Of a DNA stretch of 64,000 nucleotides, positions 28,585-37,649 are shown in pieces. Numbering within the stretch: the first letter of the stretch is position 1; every line of letters begins with the position of its first letter. Source of the stretch: Rheinheimera sp. GTDB lineage: Bacteria > Pseudomonadota > Gammaproteobacteria > Enterobacterales > Alteromonadaceae. The translations under genes were made by a program, and so were the position numbers. The notes under the pieces were generated by a model. The model was not told the DNA's origin. It was given only the letters and a program-made list of their open reading frames with translations, and did not search any database. The stretch covers positions 302,941 through 366,940 of the forward strand of contig DPJG01000027.1 of assembly GCA_003543135.1 (NCBI GenBank), in the 5' to 3' direction.

Positions 28585-29644
28585 GTTGTTTTGCTTTATA
28601 ACGTTTGATAAAACGGGTAATACGCCAGATATATTGCAAAGACAGTGAATAAAGACTGAATATCAGCAAAAACAATACCAGCATCACCAGATCAGGCACC
28701 ATCAGATATTCACCGACAATACCAATGGTGGCGAGCATGCAGGATAAACTGGTAATAATCACCAGCGCCTGACGCGAGGTTAAACCAAGACGCAGGAAAA
28801 TATGGTGTAAGTGTTCGCGGTCAGCCATAAAAGGCGACTGACCTTTACGGATGCGGCGGATCATAATAGCCACCATATCCATTAAAGGCACTGCAATAAT
28901 CCAAAGTGCGGTGACAGGGCGGAAGCTGGCGCTGTCGCTTTGGCTGCCGATAATCAACAGCCAAATCACCGACAAGCCAATTAACATACTGCCGGCATCC
29001 CCCATAAAAATTTTGCCTTTGCCTTTGCCGATTAAATCCAGGTTAAACAGCAAATAGGGAATAAGCGCAAACACCAGCACCATCGGCAGCACCGCGTGCT
29101 CGAGTTGACCGCCAATGCCCATCATCAGGGTTAATGACACAAAACTGACACCACTGAGCATACCGGCCAGGCCATCGATGCCGTCAATCATATTAAAAGC
29201 GTTAATAGCGGCAATGACGGCGATCAGCGTCAGCGGAATACCCACATAACCCAGGGTGACTGAGCCCAGGCCAAATAAATTACCCAGATCTTCAAGATAT
29301 AAACCCAGGCCATACACCATGACTGCGCCAATCAACAGCTGGGCGCACAGGCGCAGTTTCACACTTAAATCGAGGAAATCATCAAAGACCCCCAGCAGCA
29401 CTATGCTGCCGCCACACAGCAGATAATACCAGTGGCTGTCCTGTGGCAAACCAAAAATGGCCAGAGTGGCGGCAACACCGGTAAAAATGGAAATACCGCC
29501 AATCAAGGGAATAGCGCCAACATGTTGTTTGCGGCCATGGGGCTTATCCACCAGGCCGATTTTATTGGCAACAGGAATAAGGATAAAGATAGCAATTAAG
29601 GTCAGGACAAAAGTGGTGGAAAACAACACAAAGTGTTCGCGCAT
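28565..29644 (-). CDS. wecA: Undecaprenyl-phosphate GlcNAc-1-phosphate transferase
   Basis: A 359-residue MraY/WecA-family polyprenyl-phosphate transferase with about 11 membrane helices. Motifs present are DKPHGRKQHVGAIPLIGG, the double aspartate in GVFDDFLDL, NAFNMIDGIDGL, KIFMGDAGSM and the histidine cluster REHLHHIF, which marks WecA-type enzymes. It would load GlcNAc-1-P onto undecaprenyl phosphate, starting the glycan. It is first in the leftward arm and divergent from the GT4 gene across a 262-base gap. Confidence 0.93.
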   Translation of the reverse strand: MREHFVLFSTTFVLTLIAIFILIPVANKIGLVDKPHGRKQHVGAIPLIGGISIFTGVAATLAIFGLPQDSHWYYLLCGGSIVLLGVFDDFLDLSVKLRLCAQLLIGAVMVYGLGLYLEDLGNLFGLGSVTLGYVGIPLTLIAVIAAINAFNMIDGIDGLAGMLSGVSFVSLTLMMGIGGQLEHAVLPMVLVFALIPYLLFNLDLIGKGKGKIFMGDAGSMLIGLSVIWLLIIGSQSDSASFRPVTALWIIAVPLMDMVAIMIRRIRKGQSPFMADREHLHHIFLRLGLTSRQALVIITSLSCMLATIGIVGEYLMVPDLVMLVLFLLIFSLYSLSLQYIWRITRFIKRYKAKQRAKNNP

Positions 29645-29906
29645 AAAGGATCCGCTAAATCAATCAAACTAATTATTGTTATAAAACAAAGGCGATTATA
29701 GGTGATGTTATGGTCAGTTACTATCCGCCCGCACAGAAAGCTGTTATTCCTGCTGATTTGTTGTGCAGTCTGTCCCCGGCGGCAAAAACACAGCATGTTA
29801 CAGGGCGCGACCAGAGCAAATCAGCGCTTATTTTTCTGCAGGCTGGTTGTTGCACTATGAAGTTCCAAAGTATGATCCGGCCACTTTGGCCAAAACAGGA
29901 TGTGTC

Positions 29907-30956
29907 GTGAGTCAGCACAAAGCAAAAAAAGTATTGATAGTCACCAATATGGGGCCTAAAGCCTCTGCGCCTTTTCAGGGGCAATTTGTCAGAAATCAGG
30001 TGGATGCGCTGTCATCTATTGCGCCTGTTTATTGTTATATGCGCTGGCACAACAACAGTTTGCTGAATAAATTGCTGAAATATCCGGTGCTTTGGCTGCA
30101 GTTTGTCTGGAACTTTGTGTTGAGCCGCACCCGCTACGACATTATTCATGTGCATTATTTTTACCCGACCATCTGGCTGGCACTGACGTACCGTTGGCTT
30201 CGAAACCGCAAAGTCAAAATTGTGGTGACTTTCCACGGCAGTGACATTTATTTATATAAGCCAGAGCCAAAACTGTATAAATACGCAGCGAGGCAGGTGC
30301 AGCACTTTATTTTTACCAGCGAAAAGCTGCAGCAGAAATTTTTTGAAAAGCCTGCTTCTGCCGAAGTGTTGCCGGCCGGTATTCATCCGGTCTTTGCGCA
30401 AACACAACACAAAGATCGCAGTGAAAAGCCAATTGATATTCTGTATGTCGGCAGTCTGGATCTGAATAAAGGCATGGACAGACTGCTGGCGATATTGCCC
30501 AAACTCAGTCAGTATCAGTTGACGGTGATTGGCCATGGGCCTTATCGGGAGAAGCTGGCACAGGCCGCGGCGCAATATTCGAATTTAACCTTGTGCGACC
30601 CTGCCAACCCTGCTTTGCTCAAACAATATTTTGAAAACAGTAAGTGTTTTATCAGCTTGTCGCGCAACGAGTCTTTTGGTTTGGTGATGACCGAAGCTAT
30701 GGCTTGTTATACCCCGGTGATTGCCACTGAAACCGACGGCTCGCTGGCGCAAATTAAGCAAGGGCAAAATGGTTTTTGTTTGCCGCAACAGGACGAACAG
30801 CAGTTGCTGAATACACTGGTACAAACAATTCAGCAGTTATTAAGTTTGCCGGACGCAGAGTACCGCCAATTACAGCTGGTCGGACGAGAAATGGCCGAAC
30901 CTTATCTGGTGGATAAAGTGGCAGATAGGCTGGTACAGCTTTATCAGCGTTTATAA
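29907..30956 (+). CDS. GT4 family glycosyltransferase
   Basis: A GTG at 29907 is preferred because AGGA sits 6 bases before it and the product then opens with the first GT-B strand, KKVLIVTNMGP. The 349-residue protein has HVHYFYPTIW, VVTFHGSDIYLY, a central DILYVGSLDLNKGMDRL and the EX7E-type motif RNESFGLVMTEAMAC. It is a retaining, nucleotide-sugar-dependent transferase, probably peripheral to the inner membrane. It heads the rightward arm. Donor and acceptor are unknown. Confidence 0.9.
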   Translation: MSQHKAKKVLIVTNMGPKASAPFQGQFVRNQVDALSSIAPVYCYMRWHNNSLLNKLLKYPVLWLQFVWNFVLSRTRYDIIHVHYFYPTIWLALTYRWLRNRKVKIVVTFHGSDIYLYKPEPKLYKYAARQVQHFIFTSEKLQQKFFEKPASAEVLPAGIHPVFAQTQHKDRSEKPIDILYVGSLDLNKGMDRLLAILPKLSQYQLTVIGHGPYREKLAQAAAQYSNLTLCDPANPALLKQYFENSKCFISLSRNESFGLVMTEAMACYTPVIATETDGSLAQIKQGQNGFCLPQQDEQQLLNTLVQTIQQLLSLPDAEYRQLQLVGREMAEPYLVDKVADRLVQLYQRL

Positions 30957-31044
30957 CCAGCCCCGGGCTGAGCTATGCTGTAAGGCGATTTTGTCGCTTC
31001 ACAATCAAAGATTTAACGAATTTAACAGGCAAGGTTCTTCATAT

Positions 31045-31770
31045 ATGGCGTTTCAACCAGATCAGGTGTCAGTCGGCGGTATCAAGGTAATGGCTTTTGC
31101 CAGTATGGCGCAGCTGGTCAATTTTATTATTCGGGATGATGGCTCTGTGTTTGCCGGTGCCGCCATTGCCATTAATCCGGAAAAAGTGATGAAAGCACAA
31201 CAAGACCCGGCATTGATGCAAATACTGAACAATGCCGAATTACGTTATGCTGACGGCATGGGCGTGGTGAAGGTGATGCAGAAAAAACTGCAAAAACCGG
31301 TAGAGCGGGTTCCGGGCTGTGAAACCTGGGAAGCCTTGATGCACAGAGCCGCTGAAAAAAAGGTGCCGGTGTTTTTAATTGGCGCCAAACCTGAAGTGCT
31401 GCAATCCACCAAAAGCAAGCTGGAAGCGCTGGGTGTGCCCGTAGTTGGCGCGCAGGATGGTTATTTTAAAGATGAAGATGCGCTGATCTCACAGCTGGTG
31501 CAAAGTGGCGCCAAAGTGATCACAGTTGCCATGGGCTCGCCCAAACAAGAATTGTTTATTGAAAAAGCAAAAAAACAGCTGCCGGACGCTTATTTTATGG
31601 GGGTTGGTGGTACTTATGATGTATTTACCGGCAACGTCAAACGGGCGCCTGCGCTTTGGTGCAAACTAAATCTGGAGTGGGCTTACCGTTTGTTGTCACA
31701 ACCATCAAGAATTAAACGCCAGTGGAATCTGGTGGAATACCTCTGGTTGTATCTGCGTGGCAAGCTGTAA
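31045..31770 (+). CDS. WecG/TagA/CpsF-family transferase, WecG-like
   Basis: ATG at 31045 gives 241 residues that align with E. coli WecG (246) from the start; a TTG 54 bases upstream is less likely. Nearly every conserved block matches: AINPEKVMKA, LRYADGMGVVKV, RVPGCETWEALM, PVFLIGAKPEVL, GAQDGYFKDE, TVAMGSPKQE, GVGGTYDVFTGNVKRAP and RLLSQPSRIKRQ. WecG adds ManNAcA to GlcNAc-PP-undecaprenol. With wecA and wecC in the same locus, the same reaction is likely here. Weak ribosome site AAGG. Confidence 0.88.
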   Translation: MAFQPDQVSVGGIKVMAFASMAQLVNFIIRDDGSVFAGAAIAINPEKVMKAQQDPALMQILNNAELRYADGMGVVKVMQKKLQKPVERVPGCETWEALMHRAAEKKVPVFLIGAKPEVLQSTKSKLEALGVPVVGAQDGYFKDEDALISQLVQSGAKVITVAMGSPKQELFIEKAKKQLPDAYFMGVGGTYDVFTGNVKRAPALWCKLNLEWAYRLLSQPSRIKRQWNLVEYLWLYLRGKL

Positions 31771-31832
31771 CAGCAACACAGATGCGATATCGACTGTACT
31801 CAGTAAAATTATTATGACAAGAGACTGAAACT

Positions 31833-32753
31833 TTGGCCGAACATCAAATTGCCGGGCGTGACACTTACCCTCTTATCAGTGTGTACATGCCCACTTTTAA
31901 CCGCAGTCAGATGATGCAACGTGCAGTTGCCTCAGTGCTGGCACAGGATTATCCGAATTTTGAATTATTGATTGTTGATGACTGTTCCAGTGACGACACC
32001 TGGGAAGTGCTGAACCGTCTTTATGGGGAAAACAGCCGGATCCGCTTGTTCCGGCAGGAAAAAGGCCAGGGGGCCTGCGCCGCCCGAAACCTGGCTATTA
32101 AAGCAGCGGCCGGTGATTTTGTCACCGGCATTGACGATGACGACGAGTTTTTACCGCACCGGCTGTCTGGCATGATGGCAAATTATGACGATCAATACTC
32201 CTGCATCTGCACCAGTTATTTCTGGGACTATGGTTCAGTGCGTAAGCAATTGTATCCGGAGCAAAAAATTGTCCGTTTACCCGAGCTGCTGGATGCCCAT
32301 TGTTTGTCGAATCAGGCACTGGTGCGCAAAAGCCGCATGCTGGCACAGGGCGGTTTTGACGAACAGCTGGCGGCGTTTCAGGATTATGATATGTGGCTGC
32401 GGATGGTGGCGGCTTATGGTCCGGCGTTACGTTTATCCGATGCAAGCTACGTGGTGCATGTCGGGCACGAGCTGGGGCGAATTACCACCTCGCCAAAACG
32501 GCTGAATGCGCAGGCGCAGTTTGTGGAAAAACATCGCGGATTGATGAATGAGCGTAACCTGCATAATCAAGCCTTTTACCGGCGAACCATGCAAAACCTG
32601 CCGATGTCGCTTGGTGAATTATTGTCGTCCTGTCGTTATGGTCTGGTGGAAAGCAAGGTGCGTTATTACCTGAAGCACCGGCTGGCCTGGGCTATCAGAT
32701 TGCGTAAACAAATTTTAAATAAAGGCATTAAAGGGCTGTTTGGGCACAAATGA
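31833..32753 (+). CDS. GT2 family glycosyltransferase
   Basis: This 306-residue GT-A enzyme has SVYMPTFNRSQMMQRAVASV, LLIVDDCSSDDTW and the DxD-type IDDDDEFLPHRL, then the acceptor-region QDYDMWLRM. It is an inverting, metal-dependent transferase. TTG at 31833 is used, with AAGAGA upstream; no in-frame ATG occurs before the first strand. The stop overlaps the Wzz-like gene by 4 bases. Sugar specificity is not readable. Confidence 0.88.
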   Translation: MAEHQIAGRDTYPLISVYMPTFNRSQMMQRAVASVLAQDYPNFELLIVDDCSSDDTWEVLNRLYGENSRIRLFRQEKGQGACAARNLAIKAAAGDFVTGIDDDDEFLPHRLSGMMANYDDQYSCICTSYFWDYGSVRKQLYPEQKIVRLPELLDAHCLSNQALVRKSRMLAQGGFDEQLAAFQDYDMWLRMVAAYGPALRLSDASYVVHVGHELGRITTSPKRLNAQAQFVEKHRGLMNERNLHNQAFYRRTMQNLPMSLGELLSSCRYGLVESKVRYYLKHRLAWAIRLRKQILNKGIKGLFGHK

Positions 32754-33559
32754 ATTCATCATTATTCTCTGTGGAACAGGATTTAGCCAATCAGATGCTG
32801 GCAGTGTTACAGCGTTTTAAGTTATGGATCCTGGTGGCTGCCGCCGCTGGTGCTCTTGCTGCTGTGCTGTACAGCAAAACAGCGCCGAAATATGCCGAAG
32901 CGCGGGCAGTCTATACCCTGGCTCAGCACAAAGTGGCGCAGCTGGCGGCCGTCTATGACAAGTTACCGGCACAAACGTCGTTGATGTTAGGCGCGCTGGA
33001 AGTCGATGAAATGGCACGTTTTACCTTATTGCTGGAGCATCCGCAGGTCTGGCAGCAGCTGTGGCAAGATGCCGCTTTGTGTCAGGCACAAAGCGCCTTA
33101 TGCGCCGGTGGTGATACCAGTAAACAACAGCAGCTGACGGCCACCTGGCGCTCAAAATTTTCATATGATCACAAAAGAAGGGGCAATCAGCTGACGGTAA
33201 AATGGCGCGCGCCAAGTTCCAGCGAAGCAGAGCTGTTGCTCAGCGCCATGATAAAAAGTGCTGAAGCAGAGTATAAAGCTCAGGCAATAGGGCAATATCA
33301 GGCGCGTCAGGCTGATGTGCAGCAGGCACTGGACAAAGCGAGCACAGTGGGAGAGCGCTCAGAACTGAGTGTGCAGCTCGATAAAATACAGGCAGAGCTG
33401 AATGTATTGCAGCATGGCCGTCAGACGGTGCTACATGCGGTGCAGCCTTTATCGGTAAAACACCCCCGAAACAAACCCTTGCCCTTTATTGCTGTGGTTG
33501 GCGCGCTGTTGTCAGCCCTTGGCGCAACCTTGCTGGCTTTGGTGTTTAGCCGCCGATGA
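32750..33559 (+). CDS. Wzz-like chain-length determinant (short, divergent)
   Basis: A 269-residue protein with one membrane helix near residues 25-42 and a second near 243-265, and a helical, Gln/Ala-rich periplasmic part between them. The stretch KHPRNKPLPFIAVVGALLSA before the second helix matches the proline-rich lead-in of Wzz/PCP proteins. No tyrosine-kinase domain is fused. It would set polymer length together with the adjacent Wzy-like protein. It is joined to both neighbours by 4-base ATGA overlaps. Sequence similarity is weak; topology and context carry the call. Confidence 0.72.
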   Translation: MNSSLFSVEQDLANQMLAVLQRFKLWILVAAAAGALAAVLYSKTAPKYAEARAVYTLAQHKVAQLAAVYDKLPAQTSLMLGALEVDEMARFTLLLEHPQVWQQLWQDAALCQAQSALCAGGDTSKQQQLTATWRSKFSYDHKRRGNQLTVKWRAPSSSEAELLLSAMIKSAEAEYKAQAIGQYQARQADVQQALDKASTVGERSELSVQLDKIQAELNVLQHGRQTVLHAVQPLSVKHPRNKPLPFIAVVGALLSALGATLLALVFSRR

Positions 33560-34830
33560 ATGGACAAACTGCGTTTAAATTACCTTTGCTGGATCTTTTG
33601 ATCATTCTGCTGGCCAAGTGGTATCTGCTGATTGATGCAGCCAACGGCGTGGTACTGAGTCTGAGTGGCCAGAGTGTGCCACTTTCTGCGTTATATAAAT
33701 CTGCTTTGTTGCTGTTACTGTTTTGTGCTTTGTTGCGGGACCAGGTGCGGGGCTTGTTATTGCTGCTGGCCATGGCCTTGTTGTTATTGGCCGGGCCTTT
33801 TTACACTTTGCTGCAAACCGGTAACAACAGTGGATTTTCTTATGACGCTGGCATGGTGTTAAAACTGTTATCGCCTTTGCTGGCCGCTTTGTACTTTTTC
33901 CATTTTGCCAAACGCTCGCCTGTGCAGGCACAGCAGGCTTTACATCAAATCTTTTTATTCAGTTTTGCCATTCTGGTGGCGAATATGCTGCTCGGCCGCT
34001 TGGGTTTTGGTTTTAGTGCCTATTTGCCCAATGATTATCTGCCGGATTTAAATCTTGGTACCAAAGGTTATTTTAAAGCCACCAATGAGCTGTCCGCTTT
34101 ATTGCTGGTGTTGAGCGGTTATTTATTGGCCTGTTATTGGCCTGTGGCCAAATTGAAGTTTGTGCTGGTACTGGGCCTCAGTTTATTTGCCGCCAGTTCC
34201 ATGCTGACTAAAACCGGCATGGCCGGCGTGCTGCTGTTGGCCTTCCTGATCCCATTGTTACAAGAAAAAGACAGCTGGCTGAAGTATCGCCGGCAGTTGC
34301 TGGCTCTGCCTGTGTTGCTGGTGATGGCTGTGCTGCTGTTGTGGTGGCAATGGCCGCTGCTGCTTGATAGCAGCGTCGGACAAAAACTGCAGCTGGTGTA
34401 TCAGCAACAGGGGCTACTCGGGGTGTTGTTGTCGTCGCGTGATCAATATGCCATTGATAACTGGCTTATCAGCAGCTGGTATTTTACCGATTGGCACCGG
34501 CTTGCCGGCATTGGCAATACCGGCCTTGAAATATACAGCAGCAAAGCCCTGGCTGAAATTGACCCTGTTGATTTGCTGATGTGGTTTGGCATAGCGGGGC
34601 TTAGTTATTTTCTGCTGTGGTTTGTGCTTATTTTAAAACAAAGCTGGCATGTTTATCTGTTGGCGCCGCGTACAGCGGTGGCCGGCATTTTTGTGCTGAA
34701 CCTGGTGTTGTTGCTGGTGGCCACTATGGCCGGTCATGTGCTGACGTCCGGTATGCTCTGGATCCCATGGGGCATGTTAAACGGCGCTGTCTGGTTATAT
34801 AGCCACAGCTCGCAGGAGCCACAGCCATGA
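33556..34830 (+). CDS. Wzy-like O-antigen/polysaccharide polymerase
   Basis: This 424-residue protein has about 10-12 hydrophobic helices and a large periplasmic loop (roughly residues 270-340). It contains the polymerase-like segment GTKGYFKATNELSALLLVL and, near the end, GHVLTSGMLWIPWGMLNG, as in Wzy/O-antigen-ligase-like proteins. It would join repeat units at the periplasmic face. It overlaps the Wzz-like and second flippase genes by 4 bases on each side. Polymerase versus ligase cannot be settled by sequence alone. Confidence 0.82.
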   Translation: MNGQTAFKLPLLDLLIILLAKWYLLIDAANGVVLSLSGQSVPLSALYKSALLLLLFCALLRDQVRGLLLLLAMALLLLAGPFYTLLQTGNNSGFSYDAGMVLKLLSPLLAALYFFHFAKRSPVQAQQALHQIFLFSFAILVANMLLGRLGFGFSAYLPNDYLPDLNLGTKGYFKATNELSALLLVLSGYLLACYWPVAKLKFVLVLGLSLFAASSMLTKTGMAGVLLLAFLIPLLQEKDSWLKYRRQLLALPVLLVMAVLLLWWQWPLLLDSSVGQKLQLVYQQQGLLGVLLSSRDQYAIDNWLISSWYFTDWHRLAGIGNTGLEIYSSKALAEIDPVDLLMWFGIAGLSYFLLWFVLILKQSWHVYLLAPRTAVAGIFVLNLVLLLVATMAGHVLTSGMLWIPWGMLNGAVWLYSHSSQEPQP

Positions 34831-36095
34831 TCCGTAGTGATTTTGCCCGCAAAATGATGAGCAACAGTGTGGCGCAGGGGCTTAATTTTGGCTCGCGCTG
34901 GTTATTAAATCTGGCGCTGGCGCGGCATTTACTGGAAACCGAATTTGGTTTATTCAGTTTTGTGTATATGCTGGCCAATTTGTTTTTCCCGACCATTGCT
35001 TTTGGCGTGAATTTTTATTTGATTCATAATGCGGCAAAAGACCGCAATATCAATACCTTAATCAGCAGTTTAACCATCAGTTTGCTGGTATTTGTCCTGC
35101 TTTGTGCCGGCTTTTTTGGCTATAGCCTGCTGGCGTCTGATCCACTGCCTTACAGCCTTTATGTATTGAGTCTGGCGATTGGGTTAGTGTGGGCACTGAA
35201 TCAGGCTATTTTCAGTTACCTCAAAGGGGCGCAGCAGTTTGCCATAGAAGTGAAGAGCCAGTTGCTTGGCGCCACTCTGATGCTGGTGCTGGTGGCTTTT
35301 GTCTGGTTTGAGGCTATTGATAACACGGCCACAGTGCTTGGCTGGATCCTGCTTCTGAGTCTGGCGCCGCTGTGGGTGGGGCTTAGAGTGATCACGCCGC
35401 AGTTACGCCAGGCGGCTTTGGTTCCGGCGCAATTGTGGCGGGCTTTATGGCAGGGCAAAACCTGGCGCGACAGGTTTAGTTATGCCTGGCATGACGTTTT
35501 TGCCATTTACCTGACCAATATTCCTTTTATTTTTCTGGCGATGTTCAGTACCCTGACGGCGCTCGGTCAATTCCGTAAAGCTTTTATTTTGTTTATGCCG
35601 GTGACTTTATTGCCGGTGGTGTTTTCCCAGGTGTTGTTGTCCAAACTCAGTGCCAAAGCCGTATTGCAGGACAAAGTCGCGTTATTTAAACGTATTTTGC
35701 TGCTGAGCCTGCCGCTGTTGTCTTTGCCTTATCTGTTGTTAATGCTGTTATATCCCTGGTTATATCCCTGGCTTTTGAATGAGCGGTTAACTCCCGATAC
35801 CGATCTGGTGACTTTACTGGTGGTGATCACGCTGTGGTTAACCCTGGTGAAAACCTATTTTGAAGTCTGGACCACGGCAACAGGTCGCAGTGACTGGCGG
35901 GCAGCCAATGTCACCCTGGTGGCGTTGTTAAGTTCGCTGGCTTATTTATGGCTCAATGATGAGCTGGATTCTGTCAGCGCGGCCTGGGTGTTTATGTGGT
36001 CAAATCTGACTGCGGTGTTATTTCTGCAGATTTTGTGTTGGCGCGGATATCAACAGGATAAAAATGCTGCGATCACAACAAGCACACATGGCTAA
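34827..36095 (+). CDS. Second oligosaccharide flippase-like protein
   Basis: The 422-residue polytopic membrane protein begins FARKMMSNSVAQGLNFGSRW, the usual opening of Wzx-type flippases, and has about 12 helices. It is the last gene of the tightly overlapped rightward arm. It differs clearly from the flippase at 27.3-28.6 kb, so this is not a recent duplication. One may act on the main repeat unit and the other on a separate lipid-linked glycan. A perfect palindromic terminator follows. Confidence 0.85.
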   Translation: MIRSDFARKMMSNSVAQGLNFGSRWLLNLALARHLLETEFGLFSFVYMLANLFFPTIAFGVNFYLIHNAAKDRNINTLISSLTISLLVFVLLCAGFFGYSLLASDPLPYSLYVLSLAIGLVWALNQAIFSYLKGAQQFAIEVKSQLLGATLMLVLVAFVWFEAIDNTATVLGWILLLSLAPLWVGLRVITPQLRQAALVPAQLWRALWQGKTWRDRFSYAWHDVFAIYLTNIPFIFLAMFSTLTALGQFRKAFILFMPVTLLPVVFSQVLLSKLSAKAVLQDKVALFKRILLLSLPLLSLPYLLLMLLYPWLYPWLLNERLTPDTDLVTLLVVITLWLTLVKTYFEVWTTATGRSDWRAANVTLVALLSSLAYLWLNDELDSVSAAWVFMWSNLTAVLFLQILCWRGYQQDKNAAITTSTHG

Positions 36096-36161
36096 AACAT
36101 AGCTAATACAGAGCTAGGATAGGGCTAAAGCCTGATTGGCCGGTGTGACTGTGGTGCAGAT

Positions 36162-36193
36162 AAAAAAAGGAGCTGAATTCAGCTCCTTTTTTT
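36162..36193. terminator. Bidirectional loopless palindromic terminator
   Basis: The 32 bases are a perfect palindrome: A7 GGAGCTGAA followed by TTCAGCTCC T7. As RNA it would form a stem closed by a short AT-rich loop centred on GAATTC. It serves the converging flippase and wecC transcripts. Confidence 0.9.
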
Positions 36194-36236
36194 GTCGTGG
36201 ATTTGCCGTTTTGACAAAACGACTGGGTAAAAACCT

Positions 36237-37454
36237 TTATTCACCCACCACGTTAATCACTGTTTTACCACTAAAATCAACGCCGTTGAACGCTTTGTGT
36301 TTTACCAGAATCACAATAATATCTGCCGTTAAACCTTGCTCCAGGCATACCAGTTCGGCATTGGCATGTAGTTTATTGGTGCTGTGAATATTTGGCTCCA
36401 CAGCCATCACTTTACCGTTGTAGCTGTCGGCCAGCTTGTTGGTGATATGCAACGCCGGGCTTTCACGTAAGTCGTCGATATCCGGCTTAAATGCCAGACC
36501 AAAACAAGCCACTGAGGGTTTGTTTAAGCTGTGGTTGGCAATAGTCGACAGTACTTTTTGCAGCACCCACTCAGGTTTAAAGTCGTTCACTTCACGGGCA
36601 GTGCGGATAATTTTCGCCTGCTCTGGCGCTGAGTGCACGATAAACCATGGATCTACCGCAATACAGTGGCCGCCCACGCCAGCACCCGGAGTCAGGATGT
36701 TGACGCGCGGGTGACGGTTTGCCATCCGGATCAGCTCCCACACATTGATGTTTAACTTGTCACAGATCAGCGACAATTCATTGGCAAAAGCAATGTTGAC
36801 ATCACGGAAAGCGTTTTCGGTCAGCTTGGACATTTCTGCGGTGCGGGCATCGGTGACCAGTAATTCACCGGCAACAAAGGTGTTGTACAAAGCTTTGGCT
36901 TTGGCTGAACAAGCTGCACTTAAACCACCGATAATACGGTCGTTCGAAATTAACTCATGCACCACTTTGCCAGGCAGAACCCGCTCAGGGCAATAAGCCA
37001 CATGCAAATCCGGGGTGCTGGAGTCTGTTGGTAAAGTTAAATCCGGGCGGCTTTCTTTGATCCATTTACAAACCAATTCTGTGGTGCCAACCGGGCTGGT
37101 GGATTCCAGCACCACCAGGTTGCCTTTGGCAAGCACAGGCGCAATAGATTTCACCGCTGCTTCAACATAAGACAAGTCCGGTGATAAGTCGTCAAAAAAC
37201 GGCGTAGGCACCGCAATCATAAAAGCGTCAGCCGGTGCAGCTTTGGTCTGCGCCGACAAATAACCGCCTGTGACAGCGGCATTCACCAATAAGTCGAGCT
37301 CTGGCTCCACTATATGAATTTTGCCCTGATTAATAGTGTCTACTGCGTGTTGATTGACATCTACACCAATTACTCTGAGTTTACGGGAGGCCAGCATGGC
37401 CGCTGTTGGCAACCCGATATAACCCAATCCAATCACTGATACTGTTTGCAACAT
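36237..37454 (-). CDS. wecC: UDP-N-acetyl-D-mannosamine dehydrogenase
   Basis: ATG at 37454 has GGAG 8 bases upstream and gives the expected N-terminus (VSVIGLGYIGLPTAAML); a longer frame to 37508 is not needed. The 405-residue protein closely follows E. coli WecC: GVDVNQHAVDTINQG, ESTSPVGTTE, YCPERVLPG, LTENAFRDVNIAFANE, and the catalytic-cysteine block GVGGHCIAVDPWF. It oxidises UDP-ManNAc to UDP-ManNAcA. It faces the rightward arm across a shared terminator. No wecB epimerase is present in the window, so UDP-ManNAc must come from elsewhere. Confidence 0.94.
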   Translation of the reverse strand: MLQTVSVIGLGYIGLPTAAMLASRKLRVIGVDVNQHAVDTINQGKIHIVEPELDLLVNAAVTGGYLSAQTKAAPADAFMIAVPTPFFDDLSPDLSYVEAAVKSIAPVLAKGNLVVLESTSPVGTTELVCKWIKESRPDLTLPTDSSTPDLHVAYCPERVLPGKVVHELISNDRIIGGLSAACSAKAKALYNTFVAGELLVTDARTAEMSKLTENAFRDVNIAFANELSLICDKLNINVWELIRMANRHPRVNILTPGAGVGGHCIAVDPWFIVHSAPEQAKIIRTAREVNDFKPEWVLQKVLSTIANHSLNKPSVACFGLAFKPDIDDLRESPALHITNKLADSYNGKVMAVEPNIHSTNKLHANAELVCLEQGLTADIIVILVKHKAFNGVDFSGKTVINVVGE

Positions 37455-37649
37455 AGCGTCACTCCGATTGCTTGCTATTTTTGTGGCAGATAGTATCACA
37501 GCTTGCAACTAAGTCAGTGGGCGTTAAGCACGGTCAATACAAAAATAGTTAGCTCAGGTATTTTTATTGTGACTGGCGTCAGAACAAATGAGCTGTCATC
37601 ATTGCGCATCTGCGGAGATTTTTAGTGCGGGCAGTTTTAGGAGTATGCT

